This document shows, in pieces, positions 15,276-22,189 of a stretch of 22,189 bases of DNA. The DNA is from CAYVSF01 sp046482855 (GTDB lineage: Bacteria > Bacteroidota > Bacteroidia > Bacteroidales > UBA12077). The position numbers were made by a program, and so were the translations under genes. Location of the stretch: the NCBI GenBank assembly GCA_046482855.1, contig JAWOEH010000120.1:1-22189 (forward strand), written 5' to 3'. Below the pieces are notes generated by a model, which saw only the letters and a program-made list of their open reading frames with translations, did no database searches and was not told the DNA's origin. The stretch's first letter is position 1. Every line of letters starts with the position of its first letter.

Positions 15276-16805
15276 ATGCGAATTGAGATTATTCCCCTAA
15301 AATGGCAACTACCAAAAATGTTGGTAGCTCTTCTTCTAAGTAGTGCCACGATACTTTTATCCGGCTGTAGTGAAGACCGTGTTGAACCGATTTTTGAAGG
15401 TAGCATAACCGGTCAAGTATTGGATTTTGATACCCAAGAACCTTTGTCTTATGCTACTGTGACAACAGATCCAGCCACTACCTCCATTGTTTGTGACGAG
15501 AATGGGACCTTTCGCTTTTCCAGCGTACCCACAGGCGAGTACCGGGTTACTGCCAAGAAAAGCCTCTATTCTGAAAATTCGGAAAGCATTGCCGTTGAAC
15601 GCGAACAGGCTACCCATGTAGTCATTCAACTGTCCTTGTCGCCCGATGATAATGTGGCACCTGTCATTAGCTCAAATGTGACACCAGGAAATGGAGCTAA
15701 ACAACAGCCTACCAATGTTGAGCTAAAATGGCAAATTATCGATAAGGACGAGAATGATTCCGTTCGGGTAGACTTGCTGCTTTATGAGTCAAATCAGGCA
15801 GAACCTAAGCAGATCCTTACGGACTATTATGATACTACTTATGTGTTATCAGAATTAGAGTTTAATACAGCTTACTATTGGCAGTTGGTGGCACGTGATA
15901 CAAAAGATCACGAAGTTAAGAGTGATCTGTTTTCCTTTAAAACGGAAGACTTTCCCGATAACCACTTCCATTTTGCACGTCGACAAAACAATGAGGATTA
16001 TGAAATCTTTACCTCCGACACTTCCGGAACCAAATTAGTACAGCTTACTCATAATACTTTTAAAGATTGGAACCCGGTTTTAAATGCTCAGCGTAATAAA
16101 TTAGCCTTTGTTTCCGATCGTGACGGGAAAAATTATATCTATACCATGGATCGCGATGGAAAGAATCAGCAGCGACTTACCAATATTCCTGTTGCAGGCT
16201 ATCATAACGATGGTATAGGCATTGCCTGGTCATTTGATGGGGCCGAGGTGCTTTTTAGTAGCTACAATGAGTTGATGCAAGTGGATAACGATGGAACTAA
16301 TCTGACTACTCTTACAACTGCCCCGGGTACCCGGCATTTTCGCGAAGTAGCTTGTTCCCCCACAGGCAATAAAATTGTAGCTATTGCCATTGAGCAGGAT
16401 GAGTGGAACTCCCAATTGATCTTAATGGATCCTGATGGAACAAATCAGGAGATATTGGTGGATGATCTTCCCGGAATTATGGAAAATCCTTCCTTTTCAA
16501 TTAATGGGCAACAGGTATTGTTTACTCGTGATGTCTCAGGTTTTGAATCCCCTACCGGACGACAGCTTGATACCCGCATATTTTCTATAAATATTGATGG
16601 CACAGGCCTGACTGATCTTTCCGAAGATACGAAGCCCGATGGAACCAATGATTTGCAACCGCGCTTCTCCCCTAATGGGGCGAAAATTGTGTTTGTCAAC
16701 GTTTCAAACGACGGATATACCAACAAAACAATCTATATCATGGACGCCGATGGAGATAATCGTCAGGCAATATTTACGAATGCCCAGATGCCCTATTGGT
16801 TATAG
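15276..16805 (+). CDS. Surface-type lipoprotein: CarboxypepD_reg, Fn3-like, TolB-like propeller
   Basis: 509 residues from ATG at 15276; an in-frame TTG at 15255 is possible, but the ATG is preceded by the AAAAACCTAACCGAC leader type seen at other curli genes. A lipobox LLSGC places the lipidated cysteine at residue 31, followed by SEDR, an acidic pattern like the surface-export signal of Bacteroidota lipoproteins. Domains: carboxypeptidase regulatory-like beta-sandwich (about 42-125, GQVLDFDTQEPLSYATV to PTGEYRVTAKK), Fn3-like domain (about 132-230, ending YYWQLVARDTKDHEVKS), and PD40/TolB-like blades (about 235-509) with motifs such as KLAFVSDRDGKNYIYTMDRD and PRFSPNGAKIVFV. Such propellers bind proteins or glycans; no catalytic residues were recognised. 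It lies between curlin and curli-export genes, so a role in fibre anchoring is possible but unproven. Confidence 0.83.
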   Translation: MRIEIIPLKWQLPKMLVALLLSSATILLSGCSEDRVEPIFEGSITGQVLDFDTQEPLSYATVTTDPATTSIVCDENGTFRFSSVPTGEYRVTAKKSLYSENSESIAVEREQATHVVIQLSLSPDDNVAPVISSNVTPGNGAKQQPTNVELKWQIIDKDENDSVRVDLLLYESNQAEPKQILTDYYDTTYVLSELEFNTAYYWQLVARDTKDHEVKSDLFSFKTEDFPDNHFHFARRQNNEDYEIFTSDTSGTKLVQLTHNTFKDWNPVLNAQRNKLAFVSDRDGKNYIYTMDRDGKNQQRLTNIPVAGYHNDGIGIAWSFDGAEVLFSSYNELMQVDNDGTNLTTLTTAPGTRHFREVACSPTGNKIVAIAIEQDEWNSQLILMDPDGTNQEILVDDLPGIMENPSFSINGQQVLFTRDVSGFESPTGRQLDTRIFSINIDGTGLTDLSEDTKPDGTNDLQPRFSPNGAKIVFVNVSNDGYTNKTIYIMDADGDNRQAIFTNAQMPYWL

Positions 16806-17246
16806 ATGCTGAGGTAGTGGTCATGTAATTGAAAAGGCGGAGAAAAAGCTCCGCCTTTTTGCGATCTCTCACTTCATTTTTTCGTAGTAAAGAGGAAATA
16901 AAACTCTTTGCATCATTAATCTGGTTCGTGAATGAAGCCTTAAGAGAAGATGCCCTCATGCATTTGCCCTGGTTATTTTTGTATTCCTTTTCTACTTTCC
17001 GGGGAAAGTAGGCGGTAAAGCTTCAATTGCTTTTCTTAATGGCTGGGCAAGCTGTCTTGTAAGAAAAACCGAATTGAAAGTATGCATTCAGGGGTTTAAA
17101 TCGGATAGAATAAACAATGCATTTTGGCAGCTACCTATGTAGTTTACGTCTGCAACATGGAGCCTCAAATAGACGTAGTGGCTACAATGAGTGCTATTTT
17201 TCATGATTGCACGAAAGAACTTCCGCCCTATATGGGAACACTGACT
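16806..17246. other. 440-bp stretch between convergent genes
   Basis: Apart from the terminator at 16832-16860 no gene or repeat could be supported. Short open frames occur on both strands but have no recognisable domain, signal peptide or leader. Confidence 0.5.
16832..16860. terminator. Bidirectional terminator
   Basis: AAAAGGCGGAG (16832-16842), loop AAAAAG, CTCCGCCTTTT (16849-16859), plus a further T. With A run on one side and T run on the other it can end the lipoprotein transcript (plus strand) and, after a 390-nt 3' UTR, that of the SprB-repeat gene (minus strand). Confidence 0.85.
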
Positions 17247-19274
17247 TTACTCGTCAAAAACACAACGTACCGAGAACCCATATTCTATATTGCTGTCGTT
17301 GCGATAGACGCCTGTTCCTGTATTGGTGAGGGTTCTTTGCCAGGCATTCTGGTCTGTTTCCAGTGAGCTGCTCCAGTAGGTGGCAATGTTTCTGAAATAA
17401 TAGTACTGTCCGCTAATATCCAGATTGCCTGCAGGTGTGGCATTAAAGCCACTGGGGTAGAAGTAGTCGGCAAATTCAGGTCGCCATAAGTTTATTGCTT
17501 TCATGCGCTTGCCTGCCTTTTCCGGGCCACCCAGTTCCTCTACCATCATACTCCACTCTTTATCTGTTGGTATGTGCCAACCCGGAGGGCATATGCCTTG
17601 TGCTGAACCTCTGCGGCTATTGTCCGGTTTTGCGTATTGCATCATTTCACGCCAGGTATACAAAGCCCCATAGCGGAAACAGTTGCTCTCCTCGTCTGCA
17701 TAACAATATTTTTCAACCTCGTTGTTTTTTCTAGGTTTCTGGTCACTGGTTATCACCTTTCCATAGTTGAGGTTGTCGGCCATCCAAACTTTGTCGCCAA
17801 TTTCAATTGTCCGATAAACCGTACTATCGCGATGGTCTACCAATCGGCCATAAATATTGTAGGTTCTTGAAACATCGCAATTGCGCTGATCTGTTATGGT
17901 GATTGTATAACTGCCGCTTGCTAAATCTTTAATAAAGGGGAATTCCGAGCCGTTGGACCATTTATAGGAATAGGGCGGCGTGCCTCCACTTATTTTCAGG
18001 GCAATGGCTCCGTCTTTACTGCGTAAGCCGGAAAGATTTTTAATACGACTTTGAATATCTATTGGTTGAGGTTGTAAAACACTGATGGTTTTTGTGGCTG
18101 TGGCTCCAAAACCATCTGTAACAAACACTGTATATTTTCCTGACTGAAGATCTTCAATCTTTCGGGCTTCTGCATTATTTGACCACTTGATTTCATAGGG
18201 CGGCCTGCCGCCAGCAATATTAATCTCTATATTTCCATCGGAACCGTATGGACAGGTGGTATTTTTAACCCGATAGCTAATTTCAATAGGCTCTTTAACT
18301 ACAATATTTTTGTATACATTACAGCTTCCTCCAGAGGTAACCGTCACTTCATAAAATCCTGCTGCCAGATCGGTTAGCTGTGGCGAGGAGGCTCCATTAC
18401 TCCATTCGTAGGTGTAAGGACGAGTTCCGCCTTTGGGCTTTAAAAATATTTTTCCGTCTTCTTTACCTATGCCACTGGCGTTGGCCACTTCGACATTAAG
18501 TTCCAGTGGGGCCGGCTGTTTTAATGTGAATTTTTTAAATGCTGTAAAGCCTTTGCTGTCAGTTATGTATACTTGGTACACGCCGGCTCTTAGGTTTTTT
18601 ATCGAGGGACTATTGGCGCCGGTATTCCATTCGATAGAAAAGGGTGGATTTCCTCCTTCAATGGCAACATCAATGGCTCCGTTTGTTTCACCAAAACAGC
18701 TCACAGGCGTAATAGAGCCTTTAATCAACAGAGTGTTGGTGTTGGTAAGATAGTTGGGAAGTTCTATATAGGTGCCATTAGAAAGATACATGAGATTTTC
18801 CTGAATAGTTACCGGATCTACTCTTTGAGCAATCTCTTTGATTTTTTCTGGATCGGCAATATCATATGCACTCCCGGCAACTAATATCGTGGGGATTGTC
18901 AAAAGCTGAACGGACTGTATTGTTGTGTAGCTATTTGTTGTTGTATCAATACGCTCGGCTGTTAGCCAATACTCACGGTTAAGCCAGTTGATTCCATGAA
19001 ATTCCTGATTCGAACTCCCTGCTCCAATGGTGATACGAGCCAGAGCATCTTCATTGGTTTTAACAGCATGGATTTCCTGGTATACAAGTCGACCCTGAGG
19101 ACTGCTCTCATTCACTTTCATACGCAGTGTTAGGGAGGTATTGCGCTGTAACTGGCCTTGGTTATTTCGTATTACTACCTGATAGTTGAATTGGCTCGTT
19201 TGTGCTGTCACTTTTAAGTGTTGCAAAATGAGCATGGTCACAATTAGAGTAAAAATAAATGTAGGTCGACTCAT
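17247..19274 (-). CDS. Secreted SprB-repeat protein with FISUMP C-terminal domain
   Basis: 675 residues. Signal peptide about 1-24 (FTLIVTMLILQHLKVTAQ). Residues 26-140 are the N-terminal module common in Bacteroidota surface proteins (FNYQVVIRNNQGQLQ to LLTIPTILVAGSAYDIAD). Four SprB-type beta repeats of about 70-75 residues follow (about 186-478), each with GGxPPYxxxWSNG and LxxGxYxVxVTD motifs. Residues 485-675 are a FISUMP (Fibrobacter major paralogous) domain: IGDKVWMADNLNYG, CPPGWHIPTDKEW, YWSSS and the last strand FSVRC. No T9SS C-terminal sorting domain is seen, so the export route is unknown. SprB repeats occur in gliding adhesins. The gene is divergent from csgE, 151 bp away, and may share regulation with it. 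Role as an adhesin or matrix protein is inference. Confidence 0.87.
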   Translation of the reverse strand: MSRPTFIFTLIVTMLILQHLKVTAQTSQFNYQVVIRNNQGQLQRNTSLTLRMKVNESSPQGRLVYQEIHAVKTNEDALARITIGAGSSNQEFHGINWLNREYWLTAERIDTTTNSYTTIQSVQLLTIPTILVAGSAYDIADPEKIKEIAQRVDPVTIQENLMYLSNGTYIELPNYLTNTNTLLIKGSITPVSCFGETNGAIDVAIEGGNPPFSIEWNTGANSPSIKNLRAGVYQVYITDSKGFTAFKKFTLKQPAPLELNVEVANASGIGKEDGKIFLKPKGGTRPYTYEWSNGASSPQLTDLAAGFYEVTVTSGGSCNVYKNIVVKEPIEISYRVKNTTCPYGSDGNIEINIAGGRPPYEIKWSNNAEARKIEDLQSGKYTVFVTDGFGATATKTISVLQPQPIDIQSRIKNLSGLRSKDGAIALKISGGTPPYSYKWSNGSEFPFIKDLASGSYTITITDQRNCDVSRTYNIYGRLVDHRDSTVYRTIEIGDKVWMADNLNYGKVITSDQKPRKNNEVEKYCYADEESNCFRYGALYTWREMMQYAKPDNSRRGSAQGICPPGWHIPTDKEWSMMVEELGGPEKAGKRMKAINLWRPEFADYFYPSGFNATPAGNLDISGQYYYFRNIATYWSSSLETDQNAWQRTLTNTGTGVYRNDSNIEYGFSVRCVFDE

Positions 19275-19425
19275 GGATGCAAATGAATTTGTTTTTAGGG
19301 ATTATTAAAAGTACAATTTTTTTTTCAAACAGCTTTGACGCTTTGTTGTTTATAATCTTACCGAAACTTTTAAAAGTGTTTTTTTTTCAGCGTAAGTTTA
19401 GTAAATTGCAGAGAACGAAAATACT

Positions 19426-19932
19426 ATGCAACGACTATTTATCCTTGTTTTAAGTTTGATGCTTTGGGGATTGCCCCCGGCGCGAAGTCAACCCGATACG
19501 GTACGAAAAGAGCGCCAGGTAAAGGAGTTGCCCAAGTCAGTCAGGCAAATGATTACCCGTCTTGGAGATGATGAGGAGATGGCGGCTAATGGTGTTGATG
19601 AGATTGAAGTGGGCGGCTTAATAATTGACGAAACGATCTCGAAAATGGGGCATGATTTTTATGACATGTTATATTCCCAGTGGACACCACCCGATGTGGC
19701 GTTCAATTACACCATCTACATTCAGGAAAAGCCTGTTCCGGGCATGGGGTCCATTGTTACTGTTTTGGTGAATGATGAAGAATTGGTTTCCCAGCGTATA
19801 CAGCCCCGAGCCGAACTTATTGAAGCGGTGGCTGAATATGCACATCGACGTTTGCAAAACTATTTGCTTAATTATGAGGATATTCAAAAGCAATTATCCG
19901 GCCAGGATTTATCCGGTTCTGGCATTTATTGA
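19426..19932 (+). CDS. csgE: Curli export accessory protein CsgE
   Basis: 168 residues. Signal peptide 1-22 (LFILVLSLMLWGLPPARSQ). The family core runs from about residue 62: GGLIIDETISKMGHDFYDML (63-82), then YTIYIQEKPVPGMGSIVTVL and VNDEELVSQRIQPRAELIEA. This follows E. coli CsgE (TVSSIGHDFY, INERPSARWGSWITI, VNQDVIFQT). CsgE caps the periplasmic side of the CsgG pore and selects curlins for export. It has an extra 40-residue charged N-terminal segment after the signal peptide compared with E. coli. First gene of a csgE-csgF-csgG operon (gap to csgF 28 bp). Confidence 0.93.
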   Translation: MQRLFILVLSLMLWGLPPARSQPDTVRKERQVKELPKSVRQMITRLGDDEEMAANGVDEIEVGGLIIDETISKMGHDFYDMLYSQWTPPDVAFNYTIYIQEKPVPGMGSIVTVLVNDEELVSQRIQPRAELIEAVAEYAHRRLQNYLLNYEDIQKQLSGQDLSGSGIY

Positions 19933-19960
19933 TTAGCTAACTTTAAAACCCAATATTGTT

Positions 19961-20374
19961 ATGAATCTTAAAAAACTTCTATTGCTTATTGCTTTTGCTT
20001 TAGGTGGTTTGGTGGTAAAAGCTCAGGACTTTGTTTATACACCTGTAAATCCTGCATTCGGAGGGAATCCTTATAACTACTCCTGGTTGTTAAGTTCTGC
20101 CAATTCTCAAAATCGTATTAAAGATCCTGCTGAAGATGATCAGTTCGGAAGTGATCCGCTGGCTGATTTTGAGAAAAAATTAAATAATCAGATTCTCAAC
20201 GAGCTTTCTCGTCGACTGGTGGATAGTTATTTTGGTGAAGAGGGGATTGAAGAGGGATCTTATGAAATGGGAACCTACCAAATTGATATCTTCACGGATG
20301 GAAGCGGATTGAATGTAAACATTTTTGACCGATCATCGGGAGGTGAGACGACTGTAGTAGTGCCCTATTTTTAA
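19961..20374 (+). CDS. csgF: Curli assembly protein CsgF
   Basis: 137 residues, the normal length. Signal peptide 1-22 (KLLLLIAFALGGLVVKAQ). The mature N-terminus carries the conserved CsgG-inserting segment YTPVNPAFGGNPYNYSWLL (26-44), close to NPNFGGNPNN of E. coli, followed by SANSQNRIKDP. The C-terminal half (YEMGTYQIDIFTDG to VNIFDRSSGGETTVVVP) matches the CsgF beta-sheet domain. CsgF lines the extracellular mouth of CsgG and couples CsgB nucleator to the cell surface. Leader TTTAAAACCCAATATTG is similar to that of csgA. Gap to csgG is 29 bp. Confidence 0.93.
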   Translation: MNLKKLLLLIAFALGGLVVKAQDFVYTPVNPAFGGNPYNYSWLLSSANSQNRIKDPAEDDQFGSDPLADFEKKLNNQILNELSRRLVDSYFGEEGIEEGSYEMGTYQIDIFTDGSGLNVNIFDRSSGGETTVVVPYF

Positions 20375-20403
20375 AACAACCCCTAACCCTAAAGACTATT
20401 GTA

Positions 20404-21792
20404 ATGCGTACTATTTATAATCTAAAAACCCTTATACTAGGAGTGATTGTCCTTGGTATGACAGGGTGTGCTGCTATGTTAAATCAACCGCTGGTGAAAA
20501 CCGAGCCAGCTCAGTTAGGAGTCGATACCCAAACGTTTAAGGAACTGAAGCAGTTGCCGGCACCAAAAGATCGGGTGGTAGTGGCAGTATATAAGTTCCG
20601 CGACCAAACCGGGCAGTATAAAGTGACAGAAACCGGTGCCAGCTGGTCTACAGCTATAACACAAGGAGCCACCTCTATTTTGCTGCGGGCTCTGGAAGCA
20701 TCACAGTGGTTTACCCCAATTGAGCGCGAAGGATTAGCGAACTTATTGAATGAACGTAAAATTATCCGTTCCAGTCGATCGCACTTCATGGGAAGTGAAA
20801 GCGAGGGCGAAAATGTGTTGCCTCCGTTGATGTATGCCGGTATTATTATTGAAGGAGGTATTGTCTCGTATGATTCGAATGTACTCACCGGTGGAGCCGG
20901 TTTGCGCTATTTCGGTACCGGAGGGAGTGGACAATACCGTCAGGACAGGGTTACAATTTATTTGCGAGCCGTATCAACCAGTAATGGGAAGATCTTGAAA
21001 ACTGTGTATACCTCTAAAACCATCCTGTCACAAAAAGTGGATGCCAGCATGTTTAAGTTTGTCAAGTTTAAACGACTCATGGAAGCTGAAACCGGCTTTA
21101 CCTATAATGAACCCTCGGAATTGGCTATTAAAGAGGCCATTGAGGTGGGTGTGCAAAGTTTGATTGTGGAAGGGCTATACGATGGCCTTTGGGAGCTTGA
21201 AAATGCTGAGGATATTAATTCAGAAGCGATTCAGGCCTATGTACAGGAGAAAAATATTCATGATAAAAGGGATTTCTATGGGATGACTGCCGAGTTTAAT
21301 CGTGGACGTTACCATGTGGGTGCTGCCGGTGCTGGGGTATTGTATGATGGCGATTATGGTAAAACGCAGGTAGCCCCGGGATTGCATTTTGAATTTGGAG
21401 CGGCATTGTCGCCTCGATGGCAGCTCGCCGGAGCCATAAGCAACGGGCAGTTTAAAACCCGTTCCGATTACGAACAAAATTTTAATAGTTTGGAACTTAT
21501 TGGACGCTATCGTTTCTTTCCTCACAACAATTTAACCCCTTTTATTCATGTCGGAGGGGGCGTGGTTACCCGCTCAACCAATATGTTTTCGTTTTCGTTT
21601 ACCGAAAAGCTTTATCCCAAAATGGTTACCGGGCTTGGTCTTGAGTACCTCTTTTCCAATAACCTTGGATTAAATATTGACTTCACTCATCATTACACCT
21701 TTACCGATGAGCTTGATTTAATGGAGCAGGGAAGCTATAACGATTGGTATTGGCAAGGCAATCTGGGAATTACTTATTATTTCGACTTTTAA
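20404..21792 (+). CDS. csgG: Curli secretion pore CsgG with a C-terminal beta-barrel-like extension
   Basis: 462 residues, against 277 in E. coli CsgG. Lipobox GMTGC puts the lipidated cysteine at 22. Residues 40-268 follow E. coli CsgG closely: LPAPKDRVVVAVYKFRDQTG (51-70), WSTAITQGATSILLRALE, WFTPIEREGLANLLNERKII, AGIIIEGGIVSYDSNVLTGG, RYFGTGGSGQY, SKTILSQKV, GLWELEN. This domain forms the nonameric outer-membrane curlin channel. After a short linker (about 270-292), residues 293-462 show alternating amphipathic strands (YHVGAAGAGVLYDG, LHFEFGAALSPRWQLAGAIS, LGLNIDFTHHYTF) and end in LGITYYFDF with a terminal Phe. This is typical of an OmpA-sized eight-stranded outer-membrane barrel. A terminator follows 20 bp after the stop. 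Confidence 0.93.
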   Translation: MRTIYNLKTLILGVIVLGMTGCAAMLNQPLVKTEPAQLGVDTQTFKELKQLPAPKDRVVVAVYKFRDQTGQYKVTETGASWSTAITQGATSILLRALEASQWFTPIEREGLANLLNERKIIRSSRSHFMGSESEGENVLPPLMYAGIIIEGGIVSYDSNVLTGGAGLRYFGTGGSGQYRQDRVTIYLRAVSTSNGKILKTVYTSKTILSQKVDASMFKFVKFKRLMEAETGFTYNEPSELAIKEAIEVGVQSLIVEGLYDGLWELENAEDINSEAIQAYVQEKNIHDKRDFYGMTAEFNRGRYHVGAAGAGVLYDGDYGKTQVAPGLHFEFGAALSPRWQLAGAISNGQFKTRSDYEQNFNSLELIGRYRFFPHNNLTPFIHVGGGVVTRSTNMFSFSFTEKLYPKMVTGLGLEYLFSNNLGLNIDFTHHYTFTDELDLMEQGSYNDWYWQGNLGITYYFDF

Positions 21793-21811
21793 TTTGCTGC
21801 TGAGTCAGATA

Positions 21812-21846
21812 AAAAGGGTTGAAGCCACCTTGGCTTCAACCCTTTT
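21812..21846. terminator. Strong terminator after csgG
   Basis: AAAAGGGTTGAAGCCA (21812-21827) and TGGCTTCAACCCTTTT (21831-21846) form a perfect 16-bp stem with a 3-base loop. It ends the csgEFG operon and, read the other way, could stop the minus-strand genes at the right edge. Confidence 0.9.
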
Positions 21847-21956
21847 CTCGTATGGTGTTACACACGTGTTGCTTATTTCTTAAAGTAATTCGTAATCTTT
21901 ATAGCTACTCATTGGTAATAGGTTTTTATCTTTTGTTCATCAACTCCCCGGTTGTG

Positions 21957-22121
21957 TTATTTCATGGCATTATGATGAAAACCTGTGTTGCCTGGTTCCC
22001 ATAGCATGGGTTTGCCATCGGCGGTATACTTACCCGAAATGACGGCGGTTGTGCACGCATTGGATTGTGCTGCTACCAGAAGGAATACACCGGTCAATAC
22101 ACTTGTGAATATTCGTTTCAT
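21957..22121 (-). pseudogene. Truncated N-terminus of a C45-type N-terminal-nucleophile hydrolase
   Basis: The minus strand encodes 54 residues: a signal peptide (MKRIFTSVLTGVFLLVAAQSNA) followed by CTTAVISGKYTADGKPMLW. A cysteine right after the signal peptide and the strand pattern CTxxVISGKxTxDGKPxLW are the hallmark of Bacteroidota C45 (acyl-CoA:isopenicillin N acyltransferase-like) proteins, where the Cys becomes the N-terminal nucleophile. Full members have about 350-450 residues; here a TAA comes at residue 55. The shifted frame 21926-21961 gives TTGELMNKR before another stop, which recalls the family's DTGELNN segment, so the gene seems decayed. Within 110 bp lies the csgG terminator. 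A sequencing error cannot repair it because no further matching sequence was seen. Confidence 0.65.
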
Positions 22122-22132
22122 ACTTGTTTAGT

Positions 22133-22189
22133 TTATTCAAACGCTATGTTGTATTTTGTTGCTTGCTGCATCAAATCTTCGTGGATTTG
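22133..22189 (-). CDS. C-terminal end of an unidentified gene (runs off the right edge)
   Basis: The minus strand is open from base 22189 and reads QIHEDLMQQATKYNIAFE before TAA at 22133-22135. It ends 11 bp before the C45-type fragment, as in an operon. Eighteen residues are too few to name a family, and the frame could be chance. Confidence 0.35.
   Translation of the reverse strand, partial: QIHEDLMQQATKYNIAFE

Noticed and set aside
16774..17366. Short open frames on both strands between the lipoprotein and SprB genes
   Set aside because: They overlap the terminator or the end of the SprB gene and show no domain or leader.
19275..19425. Promoters between the SprB gene and csgE
   Set aside because: Several TTTG and TA-rich pieces occur (for example TACTTTTA on the minus strand), but no pair has both good match and spacing, so no site is called.
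21819..22004. Plus-strand open frame after csgG
   Set aside because: It starts inside the terminator stem and lies opposite the better supported C45-type fragment.

Overview
The window looks like a chromosomal segment of a member of the Bacteroidota. The evidence is a type IX secretion (T9SS) C-terminal sorting domain, SprB-type repeats, a DUF4199 membrane protein, several promoters of the Bacteroidota form (TTTG or TTG near -33, TAnnTTTG near -7), and A-rich gene leaders that mostly lack a Shine-Dalgarno sequence. An order or genus cannot be fixed from this sequence; a marine or gut-type Bacteroidia member is a guess only.

Left part (1-5760), mostly housekeeping: the start of a family 2 glycosyltransferase and a DUF4199 membrane protein (minus strand); the small SRP RNA with a well-placed promoter; a lone IS630-type helix-turn-helix protein; a small (FSA/TalC-type) transaldolase; a YciO-type Sua5/YrdC-fold protein; and, converging on it, the trkA-trkH potassium uptake pair.

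Middle part (5883-11629, minus strand): a 1221-residue T9SS-exported protein with three lamin-tail domains, followed 8 bp later by comEC, the inner-membrane DNA uptake channel. ComEC here has a C-terminal metallo-beta-lactamase-like region without the metal-binding motif.

Right part (about 11.7-21.85 kb): a split curli-like amyloid locus. A 600-bp regulatory region precedes a very large curlin (645 residues, about 50 units of 11 residues) and a smaller CsgB-like curlin with a strong hairpin between them. Then come a 300-nt non-coding stretch holding an inverted repeat that encloses an exact 25-nt copy of the csgA leader, a surface-type lipoprotein with a TolB-like propeller, and, on the minus strand, a SprB-repeat/FISUMP protein. 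The export operon csgE-csgF-csgG follows. Its CsgG carries an additional C-terminal domain that looks like an outer-membrane beta-barrel. CsgE and CsgF presumably deliver curlins to the CsgG pore and CsgB-like protein nucleates the giant CsgA fibre. The lipoprotein and SprB protein are probably co-located surface components, but no direct link is shown.

The right edge holds a truncated fragment of a C45-type N-terminal-nucleophile hydrolase and the last codons of an upstream gene, both on the minus strand. The most unusual items are the giant two-register curlin, the CsgG-barrel fusion, and the csgA-leader copy inside an inverted repeat downstream of csgB.
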